NCBI RefSeq assembly: GCF_016213215.1
Contig: NZ_JACRAW010000002.1
Location: 1-64,000, forward strand
From: Bradyrhizobium sp.
GTDB lineage: Bacteria > Pseudomonadota > Alphaproteobacteria > Rhizobiales > Xanthobacteraceae
DNA length: 64,000 bases
Direction: 5' to 3'
A program made the position numbers and the translations under genes. Below are positions 57,406 to 64,000 of this stretch, piece by piece (the first letter of the stretch is position 1; each line of letters begins with the position of its first letter). Under the pieces are notes generated by a model. That model was not told the origin of the DNA. It searched no databases and saw only the letters and a program-made list of their open reading frames with translations.

Positions 57406-58652
57406 GATGGTAAGCTCCGCTTGGGCGCCTTCGGCTTCAGTCCCGAGCTCATCGAATTTGCGCGCGACTTCATCGGCCGATCCGGCGCTGCAGAGGAACG
57501 CGGCAGCTTCCTCGACCGACCTGCCGTTCTCAAAACCGTCTTCAGCAAGCTACACACCCTGTCCACCTGCGCCTCGCTAAGCTCAAGTGCTGACGGGAGA
57601 TTGAATGCTCTCGGGCTTATGGAATAAGCAGCCTTGTTGCCTTTTTGCGCTTCCTCCACCTTCGGATATCCCGCGAAGGCCGGCAGCGAGCTCATAGGAT
57701 GGAAAAACGGCCTGACGTCTATTCCATATTCGTCAAACCTGCTTCTTATGTCGGCCGTCGTCAGTCCAAGCGAAGGATCGAGAACGACAGTCGTCATCCA
57801 GTAGCTGTTCACAAATTCGGGCGGCTCCACGTTTAGGGCTAATCCCGCGACATCCCCCAGTCGCATCCTGTACCATTGATAAAGTTTGCGCTTCTTCTCG
57901 AGAAGCTGGTCAATTCTCTCCAACTGCGCCAAACCGAAAGCTGCTTGCAGATCGCTCATTCTATACTTGTATGCGACCTCAGTATTAAGGAAGTTCTTGT
58001 AGTTTGCCCGACTACGTCCATGATCCCGGAGAAACTGGGCCCTTTCAAAAATTGCCTCGTCATCCGTGACAAACATCCCTCCTTCCCCAGTTGTCAGCAT
58101 CTTCGTTCCGTGAAAACTGAAGGCAGCGATATCCGCGGCGCTTCCTGACATCTTGCCTGAGTACTTTCCGCCCAATGACTGGGCCGCATCCTCGATCACG
58201 TGAAGGTTGAACTTTTCCGCAATCTTGCGGATCGCCGGCATGTCGGCCGGCAGACCGTAAAGTCCGACCGGAATTACCGCTCGCGTCTTCGCGGTAACGA
58301 GCCGCTCAATCGACTCGGGCGAAATGCACCACGTCGTTGGGTCAATGTCCGCGAAGACGGGGTGTGCGCCGACGTACGTAATGGGCGCCGCGCTCGCAAT
58401 CCAGGAACATTCAGGGACTATTACTTCGTCCCCATTTTTGATACCCAGTGACAGCAGAGCCAAATGAAGAGCCGACGTGCAATGCGGAACGGCAATTGCG
58501 TGGCGCACCCTGACATAGTCCGCGAAAGATTGCTCAAATCGACGGACGAAGGTGCCGGCTCCCCGATACCAAGCATCCCGCGCCGCCTCGGCAACATATG
58601 CCACCTCGAGATCGCTGACCGAGGGTCCTGCGTACGGTATGTACTCCGTCAT
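57402..58652 (-). CDS. DegT/DnrJ/EryC1/StrS aminotransferase, possible chimeric C-terminus
   Basis: This 416-residue PLP enzyme makes amino sugars for surface polysaccharides. PLP residues are visible: FSFHGTKMLTTGEGGMF (catalytic Lys), VIEDAAQSLGGKYSGK and HCTSALHLALLSLG. GGAGG sits eight bases before ATG 58652. Up to LSEAQVDRVCSLLKTVL the protein follows the family; the last ~45 residues (RTAGRSRKLPRS..., KPKAPKRSLPS) lack character, and the same DNA in another frame encodes the CPGC fragment. So the natural stop was probably lost and replaced. The gene is upstream of, and probably functions with, the family 2 glycosyltransferase. Confidence 0.86.
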   Translation of the reverse strand: MTEYIPYAGPSVSDLEVAYVAEAARDAWYRGAGTFVRRFEQSFADYVRVRHAIAVPHCTSALHLALLSLGIKNGDEVIVPECSWIASAAPITYVGAHPVFADIDPTTWCISPESIERLVTAKTRAVIPVGLYGLPADMPAIRKIAEKFNLHVIEDAAQSLGGKYSGKMSGSAADIAAFSFHGTKMLTTGEGGMFVTDDEAIFERAQFLRDHGRSRANYKNFLNTEVAYKYRMSDLQAAFGLAQLERIDQLLEKKRKLYQWYRMRLGDVAGLALNVEPPEFVNSYWMTTVVLDPSLGLTTADIRSRFDEYGIDVRPFFHPMSSLPAFAGYPKVEEAQKGNKAAYSISPRAFNLPSALELSEAQVDRVCSLLKTVLRTAGRSRKLPRSSAAPDRPMKSRANSMSSGLKPKAPKRSLPS

Positions 58653-58758
58653 GATCGTCACCTCCGGTATTGGCACGACAACTTTGACGCCCCACAAGCG
58701 GGCACACGTTAGCGCGACCTATGACCTCATCTCTTATATTTCCAGCACCTCACGTGGC

Positions 58759-59814
58759 TCATATCCCCATACGTCTTGCGCGCCGTTTCCAGAGATACCT
58801 TTGAAAAAGTCTGTGAAATATGGCCACCCACAAAGTAGGGATCAGATTAGCTGCCCTTGGCCCCACCCGAACCCTAATCGCCCAAGCGAATTCTCTTCCC
58901 GCTCTCGAACTGATTGCAGGGTCAAGCGTATCTGCAAATACTAATAGCGGCTTGTAGTCGGAGCTGGCTAAACCTCCGCCGGCGAGCGAGAATTCGCGCG
59001 CCGCGCAATATCTGATTTCTTTGGCCAAGGACTTCCGTACCAGCATTTCCCACGCCGCCCTCTTGGAATGTGAAGCAATGGTAAGGAAGAATTGCTCGAA
59101 CGCTGCCCAAAGCTGCTGCATCTCCATCAAAACATTGCGCCGATACGCGACCGAATGGTTGGAAGGATGCCGACGATACAGCGCCTGAAGAGGGCCGGTT
59201 AGATATGCCACGTCCGTTTCGGACGCGATCCGCAGCCACAAGTATAGGTCGAACGTGTGAGGCAATTCAGGGGGCGCTGGGCCGACCTTTCTGAGCATCT
59301 CAGTCCTGAACATAGCCTCTGGTGCGAAAATCGGGTTAATCCCGCTGCGGCAACGCTCCGTTATCCATGCTTCACCGGAGTGGATAACAGGAGGCGATCC
59401 TCTCATCGCATAGGGGGTTTCCGTGGGCGCGTCGTCTCCCGAGAACTCATCCGCAGGCCCAAAAATCAGGCCAACATTCGGATGGAGCTCCATGAAGGCG
59501 AGAGAACGAGCAAGAGATCCTGAAGTCAGCAAATCGTCGGCGCACAGAAGAACCGCATACTCTCCCCTCACTTCGGACCAACAGCGATTTATGGACGCGA
59601 CGATTCCCGCGTTACTGGTGAAGCTGACGAGCCGAACATTAGGATATTCGTTCGCCAAAGAGCGCGCTATGTCCAGCGATCCGTCTGTTGAGCCGTTCTC
59701 GACTATTACGACTTCATGATCGACGCATGATTGCTCGGCGGCACTTCTGACGCATTGCCGCAAATATTTGCCGTAGTTATAGGATGGAATTACAACCGAT
59801 ATCTTTGGCGACAT
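58759..59814 (-). CDS. Glycosyltransferase family 2
   Basis: This 351-residue GT-A enzyme begins SPKISVVIPSYNYGKYLRQC, with VIVENGSTDGSLDIARSLA for nucleotide-sugar binding and an acidic DXD-like LLCADDLLTSGSLARS. A catalytic-base region lies near FAPEAMFR. It transfers a sugar during exopolysaccharide or O-antigen assembly. The base composition here is noticeably more A/T-rich than the ntr and hup regions, as is common for polysaccharide islands. It is followed 106 bp later by the DegT aminotransferase on the same strand. Confidence 0.9.
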   Translation of the reverse strand: MSPKISVVIPSYNYGKYLRQCVRSAAEQSCVDHEVVIVENGSTDGSLDIARSLANEYPNVRLVSFTSNAGIVASINRCWSEVRGEYAVLLCADDLLTSGSLARSLAFMELHPNVGLIFGPADEFSGDDAPTETPYAMRGSPPVIHSGEAWITERCRSGINPIFAPEAMFRTEMLRKVGPAPPELPHTFDLYLWLRIASETDVAYLTGPLQALYRRHPSNHSVAYRRNVLMEMQQLWAAFEQFFLTIASHSKRAAWEMLVRKSLAKEIRYCAAREFSLAGGGLASSDYKPLLVFADTLDPAISSRAGREFAWAIRVRVGPRAANLIPTLWVAIFHRLFQRYLWKRRARRMGI

Positions 59815-59863
59815 GTCGGAGTCGTACCGAGAACAACGGGCTCGAACATGATGGTCCTGAACA

Positions 59864-60070
59864 TTATTGAAGCTTTTCCTTTCGCCCGCCTGGTGAGATC
59901 ATCTTCGCAAAGTCTACCACCCCGCGAATTGGGCTTGCGTTAGACAACATGAATGTTTGTCCGATACCGTACAACGAATAGTAGGTGGGCAAGGCAACCC
60001 TTAGTTGACGCTCGTCAAGTCTTGAGCGCTTAGCTACCTCAAGATGATCTATTTCGTACACATTCGACAT
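59864..60070 (-). CDS. Hypothetical protein fragment, 68 aa
   Basis: A 68-residue frame starting MSNVYEIDHLEVAKRSR and ending ISPGGRKEKLQ lies between the glycosyltransferase start and the integrase remnant. Codon usage resembles that of the neighbouring glycosyltransferase, so it may be a truncated cell-surface or methyltransferase-type gene. I could not recognise the family. It overlaps the opposite-strand integrase remnant by 27 bp, so both cannot be intact genes. Confidence 0.35.
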   Translation of the reverse strand: MSNVYEIDHLEVAKRSRLDERQLRVALPTYYSLYGIGQTFMLSNASPIRGVVDFAKMISPGGRKEKLQ

Positions 60071-60214
60071 CCCGGACACTCTTCGATCGCGATCACCCTC
60101 GACCTGTACTCACACGTCATCGGCCCGCTGCAGGAAGATGCGGCGACGCGGCTCGACTTGGCGTTCGGCCCTGCTATAAGGCGCCTGTCGCTGGCATCCA
60201 AAAAGCCTCGGTAG
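60044..60214 (+). pseudogene. Phage-type integrase (tyrosine recombinase) C-terminal remnant
   Basis: This frame encodes RHPGHSSIAITLDLYSHVIG followed by PLQEDAATRLDLAFG, the C-terminal segment of XerC/D-like integrases, where HxxI...Y carries the catalytic His and Tyr (LDLYSHV). The Arg-containing N-terminal catalytic part is absent; upstream sequence diverges at once. It sits 70 bp 5' of tRNA-Ser. It is a deletion remnant of an integrated element. Confidence 0.78.
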
Positions 60215-60283
60215 CAATTTCCGTAGCATTGGGCTTGTTGCCTCTTCCGCGGAAGTTGTATTTGCCAGTGATAACAATAGTTT

Positions 60284-60373
60284 GGAAGGGTGGCCGAGTG
60301 GTTTAAGGCACCGGTCTTGAAAACCGGCGTGCCCGCAAGGGTACCGTGGGTTCGAATCCCACCCCTTCCGCCA
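60284..60373 (+). tRNA. tRNA-Ser (anticodon UGA)
   Basis: The 90-nt gene folds as a class II tRNA. The acceptor GGAAGGG pairs with CCCTTCC and encodes CCA at the 3' end (60371-60373). The D-arm has GTGGCCGAGTGG, and the anticodon stem CCGGT/ACCGG encloses the loop CTTGAAA with anticodon TGA. A long variable arm (GCGTGCCCGCAAGGGTACC) and the T-arm GTGGGTTCGAATCCCAC are present. It decodes UCA serine codons. tRNA-Ser genes are frequent attachment sites, and an integrase remnant lies next to it. Confidence 0.97.
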
Positions 60374-60462
60374 GAAAATCTCTGCAACGTGTTGCGTTCG
60401 CTAAACTTTCTTGACTGACTAAGTTGCTCAGTCCCAGCACCAGCCCCAGCGGATAAGGTGGA

Positions 60463-61191
60463 ATGACGGAAGAGCAGAAGGATCCTGGGACTGCGTTTGC
60501 CGAAGAACTGGCTAAACAGCTTCCCGTGAAGGCTATCTACAAGGACGCCGGTAAGCCTGCCGCAAAGCAAGTTGGTCAACTCGCTCAGGACCTGGTGAAG
60601 ACGATACAACTGGCGTTGGCACCGCTGCAATTTGCCGGCGCCTACCAGGATCGATTGAGAGCATTCATTGATCGGTCCGTCCGCGCCGTACCTGAGGAGC
60701 GGAGGGTCTCGCCGCCGCCGCAGATATTGGGCCCGATTGTGGAGGGAATCCGCTATGAGCCCGAGGGCACGCCGCTCGATGCGCTGTTTTCGGGCCTTCT
60801 CTCATCTTCGATGGATGCAGACTGCGTGGCGGTTGCTCATCCGGCCTTCCCGTCAATCATTCGGCAGCTCTCTTCTGACGAAGCAAAGATCCTAAGCGCG
60901 CTTAAAACCGGCAGATATCTGCACGTTTACACTCGTGCGTTCGACCACACGAAAAATCTGTTCGTTGGGCCTATTAAAATCGAGCTCGACGAACTGCCGA
61001 AGCAAGATCTCAGCTATCCCGAGAACGTGCCGATTTACATGCAGCATTTGGACAAGCTGGGACTTGCCGGCGTCTTCCAGGAGGGCAATCAAGAGCCGCT
61101 TGTCGAGGGAGGGCGTCAAACAGGCGTTCGCGTGCGATCGCTGTACCGTCTTACCGAATTCGGCGCACTGTTCGTAAAGGCTTGCACCTAG
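60463..61191 (+). CDS. DUF4393 (Abi-alpha) family protein
   Basis: This 242-residue protein matches the Abi-alpha/DUF4393 family as I know it: the AIYKDAGKPAAKQVGQLAQD segment, TIQLALAPLQFAGAYQD, then PPPQILGPIVEGIRYEPEG with LDALFSGLLSSSMD and HPAFPSIIRQLSSDEAKIL. Members are named for abortive infection against phage, but a biochemical role is not established. There is no membrane segment. It opens an operon-like run with two unknown genes, 15 and 37 bp apart, in the island after tRNA-Ser. Confidence 0.75.
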   Translation: MTEEQKDPGTAFAEELAKQLPVKAIYKDAGKPAAKQVGQLAQDLVKTIQLALAPLQFAGAYQDRLRAFIDRSVRAVPEERRVSPPPQILGPIVEGIRYEPEGTPLDALFSGLLSSSMDADCVAVAHPAFPSIIRQLSSDEAKILSALKTGRYLHVYTRAFDHTKNLFVGPIKIELDELPKQDLSYPENVPIYMQHLDKLGLAGVFQEGNQEPLVEGGRQTGVRVRSLYRLTEFGALFVKACT

Positions 61192-61206
61192 AAAGCGAGG
61201 CGAATT

Positions 61207-61482
61207 GTGGATTTGGAAAAAGAGATTCATGCTCTGTCGGCCGAGACGTTGGCGCACAGCATCATGATCGGCAACATCTTGAGCAAACTAGCGCGTAACC
61301 CCGACTTGAGATCTGCTATCGCGGAAGGATTTGATCAGTCGCTGGACGTAGCGCAGACCGTCGCTGTTCAATTCGGAACGGCTGCGTCTCCGGATCACAC
61401 CTTGAAGGCGCTTAAGATTATAGAGGAGATGCGGAGCACGGTGCTGGGAGCAGGCCCTGGCCCAAACCGCCAAATCAAGTAG
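61207..61482 (+). CDS. Hypothetical protein, 91 aa
   Basis: The protein is mainly helical (MDLEKEIHALSAETLAHSIM, AEGFDQSLDVAQTVAVQFG) and I do not recognise it. It starts at GTG 61207, 15 bp after the DUF4393 stop, with GAGG upstream, so it is probably cotranscribed. No signal or membrane segments are visible. Any role would have to be read from its partner gene. Confidence 0.65.
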   Translation: MDLEKEIHALSAETLAHSIMIGNILSKLARNPDLRSAIAEGFDQSLDVAQTVAVQFGTAASPDHTLKALKIIEEMRSTVLGAGPGPNRQIK

Positions 61483-61519
61483 TCGTTCATTCGACGGGGT
61501 GCAAGCTGCGAGGGTGTGT

Positions 61520-62203
61520 ATGCTTAAGCGCACTAGGTATGGTCTTCTTCGAGCCTTTATGCAGCAGCACGGCGCTTTGAGAATGTCTGCTTCTAACTAC
61601 GACTTCGGGCATTTGGCGGAGGCCGCCAGAATTGCGAACGCAATTTTCATCCTCTTAGGCCCGCCATCGCGAACGCATCTCTCAATCGTCGATGCGCTCA
61701 ATTGGAACGTAGGTATGCCTAGCACTAGGCCAAACGGAAGTTTGCTATGTGTGGAATGCGTCCCGGTCGAAGCGGTGGGAGCTCGACCGGCCTCTTGGTT
61801 TATTTACGCTCTCCCCGCGGGTCGAGAAGCAGTTGCATACCCTCAAACTCCACTCTCCCTGGCGGACTGGTGGGGTGAAAAAATTCTGACTAGGCCGGAA
61901 GGCGACCTGACGCGCCTTGAGATGGTGAGGATTATACGTGATCGGGACGGCGGAGCTCATCTGGATCTGACAATCACGTCCCCGGCCTACAAGGCTGTGT
62001 TGCTGCACGGGGCGGGATTCAATTACCGGCCATCAGCGGACCAACCCGAGCAGCCGGTCGAACATTCAGTCGAAGCGATCACCCGACAAATCGGAGAGGA
62101 AGTGATCCAAGCGCTCAAGGGGAAAGTGCTTGCGGCTCAATTGGAATTGCAGCACTTGGCCGCCGCAGGGTCGACCAAGTTGTTTGAAGAGAAGGACGAG
62201 TAA
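61520..62203 (+). CDS. Hypothetical protein, 227 aa
   Basis: I do not recognise this protein. It starts MLKRTRYGLLRAFMQQHG, or alternatively at ATG 61583 (MSASNYDFGHLAEAARIANA), and continues with a mixed alpha/beta domain containing LLHGAGFNYRPSADQPEQP and a charged C-terminal helix. No membrane or signal segment is seen. It lies 37 bp after the 91-aa gene in the same direction and is the last gene before a strong hairpin at 62273, which suggests a three-gene transcription unit. Confidence 0.65.
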   Translation: MLKRTRYGLLRAFMQQHGALRMSASNYDFGHLAEAARIANAIFILLGPPSRTHLSIVDALNWNVGMPSTRPNGSLLCVECVPVEAVGARPASWFIYALPAGREAVAYPQTPLSLADWWGEKILTRPEGDLTRLEMVRIIRDRDGGAHLDLTITSPAYKAVLLHGAGFNYRPSADQPEQPVEHSVEAITRQIGEEVIQALKGKVLAAQLELQHLAAAGSTKLFEEKDE

Positions 62204-62272
62204 CGCGCCCGATTTCAGCTTCGCTTCCCCAATTCAATCGTCATGCGTCGTTCCTTTCAGCGCGAGATAACA

Positions 62273-62296
62273 GCCCGCCGGCGCGCACCGGCGGGC
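62273..62296. terminator. Strong GC hairpin between convergent genes
   Basis: GCCCGCCGG (62273-62281) pairs perfectly with CCGGCGGGC (62288-62296) around a six-base loop, between the convergent ends at 62203 (+) and 62308 (-). There is no long T-run on either side, so it would be a bidirectional but imperfect intrinsic terminator. The position supports termination of both genes. Confidence 0.55.
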
Positions 62297-62307
62297 GCTA
62301 GGGTTCG

Positions 62308-63147
62308 TCAGGCGACGAGAGATCCGCTGGCCAGCGAACGGATGATCGTGGCGATCATTCGATCTTCTACGTTCGCCGTCGGAAACTCCTCAATTTCCCC
62401 AGACCATCTGCCGTCGACCAGCGCGGTCGCTAAAGCCTGGATCCCTCGGAGCGTTTTCGGCTTCAAGTCCAGCATCCGCTCGCATAGCTGACGCTGCTCA
62501 TAGCAGAGCGCGTCGTGAGCCTCGTTGGCGACATCGAGACCAGTTTGCTCCGCGGCAGCATCCGTTTGCGCTTGGTACTGATCGAGAGCTTGTATCAATT
62601 CGGCCGCCCGGTGTTGTCGCCGGTCGTCCGGCCTCGCAATGAATAGGTGCTCGAATCCCAGAACAGGCTTCGTGCTGGTGCGATCTTCAGGATGGGGCAG
62701 CCCGAGCCGCATCCGTTCCTCCTCGGTGCCGCTGAAATCCCAGCTCAAAAATCTTCGCCCGCGTAGCTTCTCGATGTCATCTTCTGTGCAGATGCATCGG
62801 CCTTCGGCCGTTTTCACATAACCGACCAAGCCGGCATCGGTCGGTCGCCAATCGAACGCTTCAGGCCGTTCGGGCCTGATAACCTCGAACCGATCTTCGC
62901 ATTCGCTCAGGTGCTCATAAGCCTCGAGCTCGGCGGCATGCACCCGGCGGACGCGCTCGGCAAGCGCGACGAGCTCAGCGTCCGGGTCGGCGTCGGCCGC
63001 GACGAGCGGTGCGACTGCAGCGCTGGCGGACAGCGCGAGCGCGGCGGTTAGGACCGTGCGCCGGGACGAAATCGCAGATTTTTCGGGGTGAAAACCTGGC
63101 TCGGCGCCAGGCAAAATAGTGCTATTCTTAGAGTAAGCCTGAGGCAT
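62308..63147 (-). CDS. Hypothetical secreted protein with Tat-like signal
   Basis: This 279-residue protein has a twin-arginine-type signal (SSRRTVLTAALALSASAAVA, cleavage near LVAADAD), preceded by an unusually long 28-residue lead. The mature part is charged and mostly helical, with cysteines in GRCICTEDDIEK and LCYEQRQLCERM. I do not recognise the family; I associate similar proteins with Bradyrhizobium genomic islands. It lies in the post-tRNA island, 145 bp after (on its own strand) the 110-aa HTH-like gene. Confidence 0.6.
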   Translation of the reverse strand: MPQAYSKNSTILPGAEPGFHPEKSAISSRRTVLTAALALSASAAVAPLVAADADPDAELVALAERVRRVHAAELEAYEHLSECEDRFEVIRPERPEAFDWRPTDAGLVGYVKTAEGRCICTEDDIEKLRGRRFLSWDFSGTEEERMRLGLPHPEDRTSTKPVLGFEHLFIARPDDRRQHRAAELIQALDQYQAQTDAAAEQTGLDVANEAHDALCYEQRQLCERMLDLKPKTLRGIQALATALVDGRWSGEIEEFPTANVEDRMIATIIRSLASGSLVA

Positions 63148-63292
63148 GGGTGATCTCCGTGCTTTGGGTCAGGCTCGCCGCGGTGGTATCAACACCGCGG
63201 TGGGCCGCTTCGTTGTCTACGAAGCGCGCGAATCCTACGGGTACAGAGTCTGCAATGCAAGCGGAGCGCGAGCGGTGCCACGGTACGCGCAA

Positions 63293-63625
63293 TCAGGGGG
63301 GAGCAACTTTCTGCTTCCGGCGTCGCCTTACCCGATCGTGAGCCGCGATGAATCGTTCGGCCATTTCCCCCTGGGCGCCGGGTTGATCGGTTGGCTTGCT
63401 CGCCGGCGCCGCGGGCCTATGGCGGCTCTTTCTCCACCGATCGATCTCATCCAAGTCGAACATACCGGTATCCGGATCAAGCTTTGGGAAGCCACGCTTC
63501 TGAAGCTTCGGCAGCACTTCGTTGAATTGCGACAGAGTCAGGTGCAGCCGGCGTGCCGCCTTTTCCGGTGGCACGTCGCCCGGATCCACACGGTAACGAA
63601 TTCCTCCCTGCTGAGGCTTGGTCAT
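63293..63625 (-). CDS. Small DNA-binding-like protein, 110 aa
   Basis: The N-terminal half (VPPEKAARRLHLTLSQFNEV, then LPKLQKRGFPKLDPDTGMFD, LDEIDRWRKSRH) has the look of a MerR/excisionase-type winged helix used by mobile elements to bind att or promoter sites. The C-terminal half is basic (RVRRRRKQK). No catalytic motif is visible. It is divergent from the partial gene at 63687 and fits an island next to a tRNA. Excisionase is a guess. Confidence 0.6.
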   Translation of the reverse strand: MTKPQQGGIRYRVDPGDVPPEKAARRLHLTLSQFNEVLPKLQKRGFPKLDPDTGMFDLDEIDRWRKSRHRPAAPASKPTDQPGAQGEMAERFIAAHDRVRRRRKQKVAPP

Positions 63626-63686
63626 CGCTATTCCTTACTTGATCTCGCGCGCAAGTTGCGGAAGGCTCCTCATTCGAGGGGGCGCA

Positions 63687-64000
63687 ATGCGCGGTTTTGT
63701 AGTCTTGGCAATCGCGATCGGGCTGGTCGTGTACGGCTTCAGCCGACTGTCTGCGCCGCCTGTAGCGCCCGCCATGGTCGCGCAGCTGCCGCCCTCGAAA
63801 CCGCCTTTGCCAGTCGTCAGCCCCCCTCCCCGTCAAGCAGCCCCGCAGACGCAACAGGCGCGGTCGGCGGCGCCCCTCGACATTACTCCTAGCGCACAGC
63901 AGCCGGCCAAGCAGCCCTCGCGGCAAGCCTCGCCAGGGCAGCCTGAACCGTCGAAATCGAAGCGGGCCGCAGAGGTCCTAACCGCCGCCGCGATCGCTGC
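63687..64000 (+). CDS. Proline/glutamine-rich membrane-anchored protein, truncated by window end
   Basis: The frame opens with MRGFVVLAIAIGLVVYGF, one membrane helix, followed by a Pro/Gln/Ala-rich linker (PPSKPPLPVVSPPPRQAAPQ) and continues in frame to the last base without a stop. The C-terminal domain is therefore beyond the window. GAGGGGGC lies just before the ATG. Such N-terminal anchors with proline-rich linkers often precede cell-wall hydrolase or nuclease domains, but none is visible here. Confidence 0.6.
   Translation, partial: MRGFVVLAIAIGLVVYGFSRLSAPPVAPAMVAQLPPSKPPLPVVSPPPRQAAPQTQQARSAAPLDITPSAQQPAKQPSRQASPGQPEPSKSKRAAEVLTAAAIA

Noticed and set aside
60049..60630. Minus-strand frame across tRNA-Ser
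   Set aside because: It runs antisense through the tRNA and into the DUF4393 gene; composition is random.

Overview
The window is high-GC chromosomal DNA from an alphaproteobacterium of the Rhizobiales, most probably Bradyrhizobium or a close relative. The evidence is the dusB(nifR3)-ntrB-ntrC-ntrY-ntrX-hfq-hflX order, a fused ispDF, the tatD/metG/holB/tmk/dac block, several TRAP and PLP enzymes, and codon usage rich in G/C third positions. No taxonomic search was possible, so the genus is an inference.

Layout. 1-3.7 kb: an intergenic stretch that resembles a dispersed Bradyrhizobium sequence, a rhodanese, and a divergent methyltransferase/AraC regulator pair. 3.7-5.5 kb: pncC (cinA C-terminal type) and ispDF on the minus strand. 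5.6-15.2 kb: the nitrogen-control locus dusB-ntrBC-ntrYX, then hfq and hflX, with an NtrC-type box in front of dusB and a palindromic repeat between ntrC and ntrY. 15.2-18.6 kb: an inserted block between hflX and mazG, holding a tandemly duplicated membrane protein and a TadG-like protein. 18.6-25.5 kb: mazG, queC, a large patatin-related protein, a cobalt-type nitrile hydratase operon and an enoyl-CoA hydratase.

25.5-34 kb: an ATPase-inhibitor zeta homologue, a SleB-like hydrolase with a Cys-containing N-terminus, methionine gamma-lyase, a TRAP transporter and an acyl-CoA ligase. 34-42.7 kb: housekeeping genes on the minus strand (MBL hydrolase, tatD, metG, holB, tmk, dac, rlpA), interrupted by an epoxide-hydrolase-like gene. 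The methionyl-tRNA synthetase carries a 160-residue histone-H1-like N-terminal tail.

43-52 kb: small membrane-peptide genes, two chemoreceptors in divergent orientation, and a compact [NiFe]-hydrogenase operon hupSLCD. The second chemoreceptor reads straight into hupS with a 17-bp gap, which suggests chemotaxis or redox sensing tied to H2 oxidation. The small subunit has the six-cysteine proximal-cluster pattern of O2-tolerant hydrogenases. No maturation genes other than the protease are present.

52-64 kb: accessory DNA. It holds an acyltransferase/SGNH protein, a TPR-caspase-like protein, an IS3-family remnant, a DegT-type aminotransferase with a chimeric C-terminus, a family 2 glycosyltransferase, an integrase remnant, tRNA-Ser(UGA), and beyond the tRNA a small island with a DUF4393 (Abi-alpha) gene and unknown genes. 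The window ends inside a proline/glutamine-rich membrane-anchored protein.
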